Shown piece after piece: positions 21,670 through 33,500 of a stretch of 64,000 bases of DNA. The notes below the pieces were generated by a model, which had not been told where the DNA came from, made no database searches, and saw nothing but the letters and a program-made list of their open reading frames with translations. Source of the DNA: Physella acuta (Eukaryota > Mollusca > Gastropoda > Physidae); NCBI RefSeq assembly GCF_028476545.1, contig NW_026731892.1, forward strand, positions 328,501-392,500, in the 5' to 3' direction. The translations under genes were made by a program, and so were the position numbers. How positions within the stretch are numbered: the stretch's first letter is position 1; each line of letters opens with the position of its first letter.

Positions 21670-22300
21670 AAAAATAAACCGGGAGTGATCTCCCCCAAAA
21701 GTTTCTCGAATATTCTTATATAACACTACGGGGGATGGCACCTCGGGACATAGACATGATTTTTAATCCATTACTTAAACTTTTTAAAAAAGAATAGAAT
21801 CTCGTAGAAAAAAGAATTGCGCACCAAGTGAACGCCAAAGAAATCTGTGTATAATAGTGCGGAATATTATTAGTACTTCATAAATTCACATGAGTTTTTG
21901 TCAGAAATCGGAAATAGCGTAAATTACTACTTCCGGTCAACGGAAATTAATCAAATTTTGATAAAATGCAGAGAATTAGATCTTTTACTTACATGTGAAA
22001 TTTCAATTATCAGTACTCAAGTTAAAGCCTTTTGAAAAATTGAAAGTAGAATAACTGCCACTTCCGGTAACCGGAAATCGCTGAAAAGTTGATAGAGAAC
22101 TACAAATTTGATATAATACTTATGTATATGAAATTCCATCAACCTAGCTGTAACGGTACTCAACTTATCGTGTTCATAGACACACATACACACACACATA
22201 CCCACACACAGACTTACGGACAAGATTGCAAAATTGTGTTTTTCCGACTCGGGGAGGTGTACACTACTTTCTCTATACTTCGTATACGAGAAAGTAATAA
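21670..22300 (+). repeat. Dispersed repeat with hairpin terminus, copy 1
   Basis: Homologous over its length to 41508-42225, which is inverted. One end is AAATAAACCGGGAGTGATCT with a GGGAG/CTCCC hairpin. The other is a CTTTCTC...GAGAAAG hairpin (22269-22294). Inside are two diverged tandem subunits, each carrying an ACTTCCGGT motif, and a CA-repeat block. No coding frame. The class is unknown to me; a non-autonomous DNA transposon is possible. Confidence 0.7.
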
Positions 22301-24007
22301 AGCTGGAAAACATCGTTTACGACGTCACACGGATTGTGGCTTTTGTTACATTTGTGACAAAGGGCGTGGGGAGTTCCAGAAAATGTCACAAAATATTTGC
22401 ATTGAGCCTAATATTGATGATAAAAACTAAATTTAATCAGTTATTTTGCGTTTGTGAAAGACTTCCTTTTTGGTGTAAATTGTAGATCTAATTATTAAAA
22501 ATTAATTTCGCTACTCAGTGTCCTTCCGATTAAATTCGGATATAGATAATATAGGCCTAGATCTAGATCTAAAACTATTCTAAATATTTTGGCCACAATT
22601 TCGTGGATGTATCTGGAAAGTTTCTGTTTTCAATCGATGTTTTCGCATATTATGTAACAGACCAAATAGTTAATACTAGTTAATAGTTAAATAAATAGTA
22701 CTAAATAAATAAATAGTAAATAGTGGGCACTTCACCTTTAGTAACTAGTTGACTTAGGTAGTACTAGAGTATAGGTATAGTCTCAGTATAGGTAGTGCTT
22801 GGGCCTAACTTTGATAAATTAATAAATAATTATTAATTAAAGTAGGCCTACAGTCCTACAGTAGTTTAACAGTAACAGACAGTAACAGTAACAGTCCTCA
22901 CTCCTACAGCCACAGAGATTGATTAGACTTCAATAAGTTCAATGACGTAAGCTTTTTATTTTCTATTTCTTTGAATTTATGCCTATAACTATAATAATAA
23001 TAATAAATAAATTGGGGTAAAATCACAACATAGCATCGGTTATTTATTTTGGAACTGTACAGCAGTAAAAAGCAGTAAAACCATGGGGTAGTCTGCCAAA
23101 CCATTCCGGAAACCACCAGAAATACTGTAAACCATCATTTATTTGCGGGCATATTATTTTTAGGACAATATTTAGAATCGACCCTTTGAATCCCGGACAG
23201 ATCGTCCCCCAGGCCTGGCCTCAACCAACCAGCGGGCTCATTGCATTGAGTTAAATATAAACTCAAAACAATAATATAAACAATCTCTTTTCGGTCGGTC
23301 AGGCCACATACCACGCACGCATAGTGTTGTGTGTCGTGCCTTAACCAAAAAAAAACTATCTCCCTTCATTATCATTAGATTTAATTAATTAAGTATTTAT
23401 TGAATTTTTCCCCCAGAAACCTTCTTGTGAGTATTCTCATCAATTGCTCAAAGTTTCATGGCATTCGGATGAACGGTGTCAAACGGCATTAGACTTTATT
23501 TTTTTATATTTCGTATATTGAGAAAAATTGCACCCTCCCGGGGCGCCACCCCAGCGAATTTGAAATTTTTTTTCCCAGGAGCAATCTTAACAACTTATCC
23601 AAAGTCATGGTTATGTGATGAAAGATGTAGTATTGCATAAAAGACAGACACACACATACATTGTTCATTATATTAATAGAACAGGCATTTTTTTCACACT
23701 TTTGAAATCCTTCTTACAAAAATAAAATTTTGACATTTTAAATTCTTATCTCTGTGTTGTCCATGAGATAAAATATGTCACTATATTTAATAATAAAGGG
23801 GGAAAGCGGAAGGGAAAAGGTTAGAAAATGTTGTGAGGGTTCATGGTGACGGCCCAGGAAATGAGACGTCATGCTTTACATTTTGAATTGTAATTTTTAA
23901 AATGAAGTGGCTATTCCCACTCAAATTGTCAGAGTTAATATTTCACAAAAATGTGCAATTGGGGGTTGACATAAACTAAATTGTGACATCGTTGTAGCTG
24001 TAAGACT
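22301..24007. other. Intergenic DNA, no gene seen
   Basis: Holds AT-rich words (TAGATCTAGATCT, AATAAATAAATAGTAAATAG). A more GC-rich stretch at about 23400-23660 resembles a repeat relic, but no second copy is in the window. Confidence 0.5.
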
Positions 24008-24112
24008 AACACACACATATATAGTTTTAGTCTGATGGCAATAACACACACATATATAGTTTTAGTCTGATGGCAATAACACACACATTATAGTTTTAGT
24101 CTGATGGCAAGG
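24008..24112. repeat. Three tandem copies of a ~36-bp unit
   Basis: The unit contains ACACACACATATATAGTTTT and AGTCTGATGGCAATA; the third copy lacks part of the TATA block. It lies about 240 bp upstream of the CRY-DASH start codon, within the promoter or first intron. Confidence 0.85.
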
Positions 24113-24354
24113 TGTACACAGGAATGATGATAATGGTCTGTATGTGTATGATTGTAATGTATATGTGTATCTGTCCTCATTAGAAAGTTATTACTACGCA
24201 AAACTAAATTACTGTTATTATCATGAATAAATGTATATTTTATTTGCAAATAAGTATAATTATTATATATTTAAAAATGGAAATCATTGGTCATTCTCAA
24301 GATTGTATATTTTTTAAGCTTTCTAAAACTAATATTTCCAGGTTCAACAAGAAA

Positions 24355-27300
24355 ATGGCATCAAAAGTTGGTATTTGTCTATTCAGAAATGACCTTCGGA
24401 TACATGACAATGAGGTACTATTGCTACTTTTGTCAAGTTGCTATTATTGCCTACTACAATTAACAGTCATTTTGTATCAATTTCTTTAATTAATCAAATT
24501 GGAATGATGACTTAATAGTATGAGTTAACTAAAAGAACAAGTTCTTTAAAAAATAAAAGAAAACCTCCATTCTTTAATTTTTCTACAATGCATGGCATAT
24601 TTAACTAAATATTGATAGGATATTACAAAATGTGATAACCCATCTTTTTTTTCATTGAAAAAATACTAAAAGATTTTTAAAATTCATTTTTTTCTGTTTC
24701 AGGCACTATTTGTTGCTAACCAAAAAAGTGAAGCCTTGCTTCCACTATACTGTTTTGACCCATGCCATTATGAAGGAACATATCACTATAAATTTCCAAA
24801 AACTGGTGGTCATCGGTTGAAATTTCTGTTGGAGAGCATTGTTGATTTGCGAGAGAAGTTAAAATCCATTGGAAGGTACATGTTAGCTTAATAATTAACA
24901 GTGGCCTGTTACATAACCTTATTACTGTTTAATTATCTTGCTTAATTTAGTTAATAATTGTAGACCTATATGATTTTACAATCTCTTTGTTTTCCTTTTC
25001 ATTTAGCTTTCTATTTTTTGTGCATAGGCTCATTTATTTTAAAATTTAAAAAATTAAACTTCATTTTTTGTTTTAATTCAATGTAAGTTTTAATACAATT
25101 TAAGTTTTATTTCAATGTAAAGTTTGAAAATGTTATTTTACAACTTCAGTAATTTGATCGTAAGAAAAGGCAAACCAGAAGATGTTATTCCTGAAATAAT
25201 TAAGACTTTCAGTTCTGAGGCAGATGTATCAATATTTTTGCATAAAGAGGTTGGTACTTCTTAAAATAACTACATTTTTACCTTATTTGTTTTTTGTTGC
25301 TTCAAAGTTTAATTTTTTGTTATGAGATTCGCCATCATGCCATGCATTATCCAGGTGGCAACTGAGAAAGCTTATCACTTAACTGTTTTTGTCAACAATT
25401 CATTTTTTAACTGTTGAAACTGTTGAATCTATTTGAAAATTAGTGAAATTTATTTCAACTTATACATTTTGTGCTCTAAATCTTGGTATGTAAAGTATTT
25501 AAAATTTAGTTCTCTCTCATTACTTGTAGGTAACACTTGCCAACTTAAAAAGTGAATGTGCTTAAGAGATCAGTGTTAGTTGTATTAAATGAAATAAAGT
25601 TGTAACAGTTGTATTTTCTATAAGGTAACAGATGAAGAAACGAAAGTTGAAAAAGCAATAGAATCTAAACTCCCAGTAGCGGCAGTATGGGGACATACTT
25701 TATATCACATTGAAGATTTACCCTTTCAGCCTAAACAGTAAGATCTGAAACTGGGGTCATAACTATTAGGCTACATACATATTTTAAATTTAAAGTTTAA
25801 CATTTTCTGTATTATGATATTGTCAAATCTTTTTATGTAACAATAACAAGGTTTAAAGTTATATTTTAAGCCTAACAGGGTTATTTGAATAATAGAATGC
25901 TTGTACTGTTTCAGTTTGCCTGATGTGTATACTCAGTTTAGGAAGAGAGTAGAAAGTGATGTTCCTGTGCGTAAATTGATACTGATTCCTGACAAGTTAA
26001 AGCCATTACCTTGTTCAATAGATCCTGGAGAAATACCCGGCTTTGCTGATTTTAATTTACCTAGTAAGTTTTTATTTGTTCCGTATATCTCATATTTTAG
26101 TAAGGAATAAAATGACCATGTAGACTTGTATGGATGACAAAAAATTGTAGCAAAAGGTCTAAATTCTTAACCTTTCTCTCATTTTATGAATTTTAATGGT
26201 TGGATATAATTCTGCTCTAAATTTACTCTAAATATTAATTTTTATCATTCAGCAAAGTTAGTATCACCTAGTGAAAATTAAGATGTCAATTAAATTGTTT
26301 TTACTTTGACTTGAGTCAGACTCTTAAAGATGTAACAAAATACTTCACAGGGCCAGAGAGTGATCCCCGAACAGCTTTTCCTTTTTCTGGAGGAGAGTCT
26401 GCTGCTTTAGAACGATTAAATAGCTACTTATGGGAAACCAACAATGTCACTACATACAAAGACACCAGAAATGGCATGATAGGCCCTGAATTCTCTACTA
26501 AGTTTTCTCCTTGGTAAAACTATTTCAAATGAATTTTATTTCAAGTGAATTGATTTTTTTAAACTTAATACTAAAGTGTTAAACTATTTGAAAACTGCAT
26601 TGTTTAAAAAAAGTATTTTAAGTTGGAGAAGTTTATTTAATTTCTTCAGACATTCTTTTTATGGAGCCAATCTGCTAAATTTACCATCTATGCTATGTGT
26701 AAATTTTCTAACAATTTTTTTTAAAATATCTAACCATTTTTAACTCTTAGGCTTGCTCATGGATGCATATCTGCAAAAAAGATTTATTGGGAAATAAAAA
26801 GATATGAAAAAGAAAGGACAGCAAATCAATCGACATATTGGGTGATATTTGAACTTCTATGGAGAGATTATTTTTACTACATTGGTCTCAAATATGGAAA
26901 TAAACTCTTCTTTGCAGGGGGTAAAAGCAATATAAATACTATGCAAATATTAACATATTTACTAGTCTACTGTAAGTTGTAATCTTTATACAAATAGTTT
27001 GTTTTAATACTGAATTGTCAGATTTTTTTCACTAAAATTGTCTTTAAATAATTGTAGCCTCTTATTTATGATGGAAGAGATGGACTGCTATTAGATTTAA
27101 GCATCCATTTGCTTACTTTAATTTCAAGTAAACATATTTACTTTTAGTTCTTTTAAGGTTGCATTGTTTATTTGATTGTAATATTTTGTTTATTTATAAC
27201 TTTTTTCTTAACAGGTATAAAGGGAGATAATGTAAAATGGAAGACCAATGAACAACATTTTAAAGCCTGGCAGGGTAAGCAAACTCCTAATTTAAATTAT

Positions 27301-28531
27301 AATAATAATACAATTGTAACTAGAACTTCTAATTGGGTATAAAAAATGTTCTTTACAGAGGGTAAAACAGGAGTCCCCTACGTCGATGCAAATATGAGGG
27401 AGCTTGCAGCCACAGGCTTTATGTCTAATAGAGGTCGCCAGGTACGTTTTTTTTATTGTTCGTTAAGCAATAAGGCTATTTATTAACACAAATGCTAAAA
27501 ATATTTTTTTTCCCAATACTTTAAAAAAAAAACAACTGTAAATTATACAGAATGTTGCCAGTTTCTTAACCAAGGACTTGCAGCTGGACTGGAGATTGGG
27601 AGCAGAATGGTTCGAATCACTGCTGGTAGGTTTCTCTTTCCACCCTTTTGTGAGTAGCATTTATTCAGCATATGCTAAAATACCTTGTTAAAAATTGATC
27701 TCTTAATGTACCCTCACAATGATTTATGCAAGTACAAATTATTTATCGTGTAGATTGACCATGATGTGTGCAGTAACTATGGCAACTGGCTATATGGAGC
27801 AGGCATTGGAAATGATCCTAGAGAAAACAGAAAATTCAATGTTGTCAAGCAAGGACTAGATTATGATGAAGAGGTGAATGACTGGCCTAATTACGTGTGT
27901 ACAACAGAGTTAAAATATATTTATAAAAGACTTTTTATTCTACAACTATTAAAGGAATAAAAATGCGATTAAATTTATTTTCCAATTTATGTTTTTAGGG
28001 TAATTATGTTAGGCTGTGGGTTCCAGAATTGGCTGGGATTAAAACAGGAAGAGTTCATTGTATTTGGACTGCCAGCAAGGTCCAGTTGGAAACTGGAAAT
28101 GTAGTTCTAGGTCAGACATACCCTCATCCCATAGTTCTTGCACCTGAGTGGAGTAAACATGTCAATAGGCCTGTGAGTGGATTTTGTTATTTAATCTACC
28201 TGTAAAGAAAACTACTTGTAAAATATACTAGAAACTTAAAAACAGAAGCAGTGGTACACAAATTATTATTATCATATATATGTATATAGGCATGTATAAG
28301 TATATTTATAAATAAAGATACAAAATTAATCACATAAAAATGTATGCGTCTTACTTATAATTTCTTGGTTAATTAAAGGGTTCAAGTTCATCAGCGCCCA
28401 AGGGAAGCAAAGATTATCAATCACCAAGAGGCCGGGGAGCAAGTGCAACATCAAGCAGGACACAGCACACTCAATATGCTGGGCAAAAAAGGGGTTTAGA
28501 TTTCTATTTCAGCAACACTAAGCCACAATAA
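24355..28531 (+). CDS. CRY-DASH: Cryptochrome DASH (photolyase family)
   Basis: Exons: 24355-24414, 24703-24875, 25150-25249, 25625-25737, 25915-26063, a microexon near 26253-26260, 26320-26513, 26751-26920, 27215-27274, 27359-27441, 27551-27625, 27754-27873, 27999-28172, 28379-28531; about 543 residues. The N-terminal photolyase fold begins [18 protein letters not shown]. The FAD-binding part shows [66 protein letters not shown] and [19 protein letters not shown], all typical of CRY-DASH. The C-terminal tail carries PRGRGAS and a terminal KRGLDFYFS. The family binds FAD and a folate antenna; DASH members repair cyclobutane dimers in single-stranded DNA and may act in light signalling. The ATG chosen follows a 3' splice site at 24340-24341, implying a 5' UTR intron. 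Confidence 0.95.
26253..26260 (+). CDS. CRY-DASH: Predicted 8-nt microexon of CRY-DASH
   Basis: The exon ending at 26063 leaves phase 1, whereas the one starting at 26320 reads in phase 0, so a piece is missing. CAAAGTTA, after a good 3' splice site (TTTATCATTCAG) and before GTATCA, restores the frame, giving L-P-T-K-L-T-L-K. A 4-nt alternative (26253-26256) joined to an AG at 26314-26315 also restores it. Either way something short here is needed. Confidence 0.5.
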
Positions 28532-28581
28532 GTTTTCTTGTACATTTGTCACCGTAGCATATTTATTTAATACAAATATTT

Positions 28582-28587
28582 AATAAA
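28582..28587 (+). terminator. Polyadenylation signal of CRY-DASH
   Basis: AATAAA 51 nt after the stop codon. Confidence 0.6.
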
Positions 28588-29862
28588 TAGAGATTCTGTC
28601 AAAAACAAGTTTCAAGTAATTATTTACTTCTTCTCAATTTCTAGCTGCAAACATTAGTTTAAGATACTAAAGATCAGGGCATTGTTTTCAGGTTTTTATT
28701 CATCAAGTTAATAATGACAAATTCTGATTTATAGAAACACTTGCATTTGTAGACAGGATAAAAATTACACCAAATGTTATATTTTATTATTTACATTAAA
28801 TATCTAAAAAGTTTGTAGGTCTGTTTTACTGTTTATTCAAAAATAAAGAAAGCATGTGCCTTTTAATATTAGTTAAACTTATAATTATTAAATCTTTTTT
28901 TTTTTAAAATGGCATTTTATAAACAGCAAAACTTTGTCATTGCTTCTAGATATAGTAGTAAAATTGTTTGAGCAAACCACTTCAAACTAACTTGACCCCC
29001 CCCCCCCCCTACCCACCCAGATTAACAAGGACATACACATAAGTAATTCATAATTCTTTAAAAGCTTATACTAATTCAATAACTGTGTCTGTGTGTATTG
29101 CATTGTCAATAATTTATATTCCATAGTTACAAGTTTATTTATTCATTGTACATATCATAGGTAAAAATCTCCAGCTTGTTGAGAAAAGTAAATATTTCAA
29201 ATTAACAAGCTTATGATGAGCAGGCTTTATTCTAAATTCTAAGAACTTTGTATGTCCATATACAACAAACCTGTGTGCCTACTATTTAAAAAAAAACAAC
29301 TTTTTTTGTTATGTATGATTTGTGATGTGATTAATGCTTTATTTTTCATTAATATTGAATTTGTGTCTTACTGTATGTCTATTTAGACAGTAAATGAATC
29401 TGGGACTAATGGTAAAGTGTTGGACTTTATGTGTATTCTTTTACATCATAATTTATTGCAAAATATACATTTTAGAATCAGCTCTAATCGTTTCTCAAAG
29501 TAATTAAATAGGCTAAACACCTACCGCTTTTAGCTTATGAAAAACTATTACAAGGAATATCAAATTACAAATACTGTGGGGAGGTATTGTGAACGGGATA
29601 AAAGCTGGGGGGGGGGGGGGGGGGGAGCGTTGAAAAAATTTTAATAGCTTATTTTAAGTAGAAGTATAGAATTATACACAAAGTTAAGAAAATAAACATC
29701 CACAAAAATACATTTAAATACAAGGCTTTACACACATTTTAAAACGTACTCTGCCTTGACTGTATAATAGTAAAATAAATACCCTTAAGAGTCGGTCATT
29801 GGTTAAAAAAAAAGCGCTCACCATCTTTTTCCAAGATGAAAGAGGGGCTTTTTGGGTAGAAG
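28588..29862. other. Intergenic DNA, no gene seen
   Basis: AT-rich; contains a poly-C run at about 28995-29009 and poly-G at 29608-29626. No coding signal. Confidence 0.55.
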
Positions 29863-30074
29863 CAGAGGCGTAGCGAGGGGGGGGGGGGGGGGCGCACAGG
29901 GTGACACCATTTAGGGGGGTGACACCAAGGCAAAAAATAGCAAAATATATAGAGAAAAACTTAAGGGGGGGTGTGAAAATTTGAAAGTTTGTCCCCGGGA
30001 TGGGTCGCTACACCCCTGGGGGGTGACACCATTAAGTGCCGCACCGGGTAACACCCGACTGCGCTACGCCACTA
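29863..30074. mobile_element. hAT-type MITE with GGCGTAGC ends
   Basis: Begins CAGAGGCGTAGCG and ends with the inverse CGCTACGCCACTA. Flanks are GGTAGAAG (29855-29862) and GGTAGAAA (30075-30082), an 8-bp duplication with one change. The interior is short, G-rich and non-coding. Ends and duplication length fit hAT. Confidence 0.8.
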
Positions 30075-30465
30075 GGTAGAAAATCGAGAAAACTGGCAGA
30101 AAATTATGAAAAAAATCAAGTCTATTCCCTACTACCTCAATAAGCTCGGAAACAAAGGGACGGTTGATTGAGAGCTATACTATATTATAAATATAATAGG
30201 CCTAGAGAAATATAAAACCTATAAATAAGTTACAGTAGGCCTAGTATTATTAGTTATCATTAAAAAAGATAACGTGGGTACGGTAAAAATGAAGTTAGTC
30301 TAGCTCTCTTATTTTTATTTTAGGGCCTACGTGTTTTACATTTATAATGGAAAAAAGAGCATAGAAATAATTATAATAAGCCTGTTAATAAATATTTTAT
30401 CGAGTTGCTTTTATATTAATGTCTACCATATTGTATCCAGTCCAATATACGGTTGCCTTCTAAAC

Positions 30466-30487
30466 ACTTCCTGTTTAAAAATGGCGG
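30466..30487 (+). promoter_or_regulatory. ETS-like and YY1-like sites at the CENP-K promoter
   Basis: ACTTCCTG (ETS core) is followed by AAAATGGCGG (YY1-type core), 80-100 nt upstream of the CENP-K start codon. Such motifs often sit at TATA-less housekeeping promoters in animals. Motif match only. Confidence 0.4.
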
Positions 30488-30567
30488 TATATGATTAAAT
30501 GAAAATGATATTCATTATTATGATTATTTAATTGTTCTCAAACTCAGTTGATAACCTGTCATTTACA

Positions 30568-33500
30568 ATGGATATAGAAGAATTACACGATGCTGATACT
30601 AGACAGTTAAAAGCCCAAATTTCACGTGACTGGAAAAAATTAAAACAAATTCAGACCGAATTACAAAATCTCCATCCAGTTCAAATATTGTCAGCAGATG
30701 CTGGGGACCAAACGTTTGAAACTGGTGCTATTGGTGGCCCTAGTAATCCTGGCACATTACATCAGTTGATGCAGGAGCACGAGAAAAGGTACGTTTCAAC
30801 TGCTTACAATATTTATTTAAGTATCTTTCATCGCTGCTTGTTTCCTGCCACTAGAATGACTAATTTATAAATTCTAGAGGTAATCTATCGTTTTGGGTAC
30901 GTAAAATCGCCCGCGACTTGTAAAGTGAAAAACAGGTGACTCCTTAAATTTTAATAATTATTTCACATTTTGAGGAGGATTTATGTTTTTTAAAATACAA
31001 AAATGTTTCCTTGTTTCATTTATGTACCTGTTTTTAGAATTTAAACAATTGAATTTTAACTTTTCAGAAATAAATGAAGACTGGCGATGTTTCCAATAGA
31101 TGCAACCATGCTCATTTACTATAGAAGCCATCTTGTTTACGTACCCAAAACGATAGATTACCTTCTAGACCTAGGATATGAATTTTGATGTTTTTTATAT
31201 TAAATTACATAAATACATAGGCCTAATATAATATTAAATTAGGCCAAGGCTATTCCCAGCCGGTTGGGAATAGCCATATTGGGGCTATTCCCAGCCGACT
31301 GTGAATAGCCCCAATACGGCTATTCACAGTCGGCTGTCATTTCATGCTAAATACGACTGTGAATAATATCTTTAAGTAATAAATCATTTGTTGTGACTGG
31401 GGAGTGAGGTATAATTAAGAGAGCAGTGCTATTTTTTTTTTTTGTTATATTTTTATAAAAAAGTTATTACGGTTAAAGTTTAGTTTAGCTTTTAGGCTCA
31501 TATCAGATATAGATCTATCTGCTACAGGCTACGTAGGTCATAGATGATCAAGTATGCACTCTAAATCTATACACTAGAATAATAGATCTAATAATTTTTA
31601 AATAAATAATACTAATTAAGCATCAGTTTAGTTGGTTGTTCACATTGCTATTCAACTATCAATTACCGTTAAAAATTCACATTATCACATAGATCTAGAA
31701 TAAATATCAGGTAAAATTGGATGTTCTTTTTTTCATCAGCTATAATTCAGTTTCCATCACACTTTTGTTTTTTCTCTTAGCAAAAATCTATGGACAGGTC
31801 TTTTTTTTTCTTTTTTGCTGATTGATATGTCAACAATTACGTCACAAACGAAAAAAAAAAATTAACATGAGTAACTCAAGTAGAATCTAGATCTAATTGT
31901 GAAAAAATATTTTGATAATAAGTTTATGAGGCATACATTAAGTGACAGAACAATTGTCAACTGATGGATTTGAACCCACACCTTCTGGCATGACAGCCTC
32001 TCCCCATGACCGCTCGACCACACATCTTCATGCCCATCTAGGTATTTTTAATATTAAATCTATCAAAAATGGTCACGACTGTGAATAGCTCCAATACGGC
32101 TATTCACAGTCGACTGTGAATAGACAATTCGATTAAATTATTTCAGGCTTTAGGCCTATAGTTTTACCCTTTTAGTCCTATTCTTAGAAGCTAGATCTAG
32201 TACTTTTGCCTGATTATGTTATATAATTAGGCCTACTTATAATTATTCTAAACCATGGGTGGTGTCTGCTCATCATATGTTCAAAGTCAAGTCTTTTAGG
32301 GTCTAGTTTTAAGAGGGGGAGTGAAAAGGAAAGAGGTCAAAATGAGATAGAAGACAGTAACAGGTGAAGCAAAGCTGGAAATAGGATCAGAGTTGTCAGA
32401 TAAATATTTACTTATAATGCTCCATGGTTTGTGACTTCACATGTAAAACAGCTGAAGGGGGTGGGTTGTGGGAGGTGAGAACATTTATATCATCAATTAT
32501 TTAAACTTACAACAGTCTAAATACATAGAATAATGTATTTTTCATTCTTTTATTCTAAAACATACATCTTGGACCCCTTGTGGAGGATAAAATGCAACCT
32601 TTCCTCTTCATCTTTTTCAATTTTGGGCAATCTAAGTTGGGTCAGTGACATTCTAAATGCTTGTGTTTAACTAACAATAGATTATCTCCAAGTTTATTTT
32701 GATCTACCTACTTTTCTCTTTAGTTTCCGGGGGGGGGGGGGGGGATTCCAATCTAATGCCTGGCTAGTAATTTTGTTTGTTGGTTTGTGTAAGTCAATGT
32801 GTGTCCCATCCATCCCATTTGTGCTTTTGTATTTCTTAGCCAATACGGTCTTGTCCAGTTATCTCCAGTTGGGTTTTGGTGATTTTTTTCTGGCCACCTT
32901 ATGTTCAACATGTAACACAGGCATCTGTTAATGAAATCAGAAGTTTGTTGTCATTAGTTTGTGTTACCCTCCATGTTTTAGAACAATTTCGGAGAACACA
33001 TTTCTCATTGCGGTTAAACAGTCTTATTTTGGTTGTGCTGAGGGTTTTGAATGCATATGTGGCCTTGCTGATGCAGCTTTTGATGTCCTCATCTGCTCCC
33101 TCATACTTGCATACTTCCTAGACATGTGAAGCGATCCACCTGCTCCTCTTTGTGGACTCTGATCACTTCTGTTGTTTACCAGTTGACCTTTAACCCTGTC
33201 TTAAGTACTTCTTCACAGTGTTTGCTTAGCTTGATGCTGTTGTTGATGTGAGAGGAGACTGATGTCATCTTCAAAACCTAGGTCCTCCAGTTGTTTAGTG
33301 TGAGGATCCACAGAACTCCAACTTTTTGGTCGGAGGTTGTAATCCAGTCAGTGACTATCAAAAAGCTTATAGGCAAAAGAATACAGCTTTGCCATACTTG
33401 TTTTCACTTCACTTTAAAAAAGGGCTGGTTAATGTGCTGTGGATAATCTAGTGGTTGGAGTCTTTGTAGAGATGTTGGATGATATTGATGAATTTTGTAG

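Noticed and set aside
24223-24354. Earlier in-frame Met for CRY-DASH (MNKCIFYLQ...)
   Set aside because: The segment is AT-rich, unlike any photolyase N-terminus, and is separated from MASKVGIC by a good 3' splice site at 24340-24341.
31966-32024. Functional tRNA gene
   Set aside because: Box A and B are present, but the T stem is mismatched and no acceptor stem forms.
32876-33121. Plus-strand open frame of 81 codons
   Set aside because: It is the antisense shadow of the LINE reverse-transcriptase remnant.
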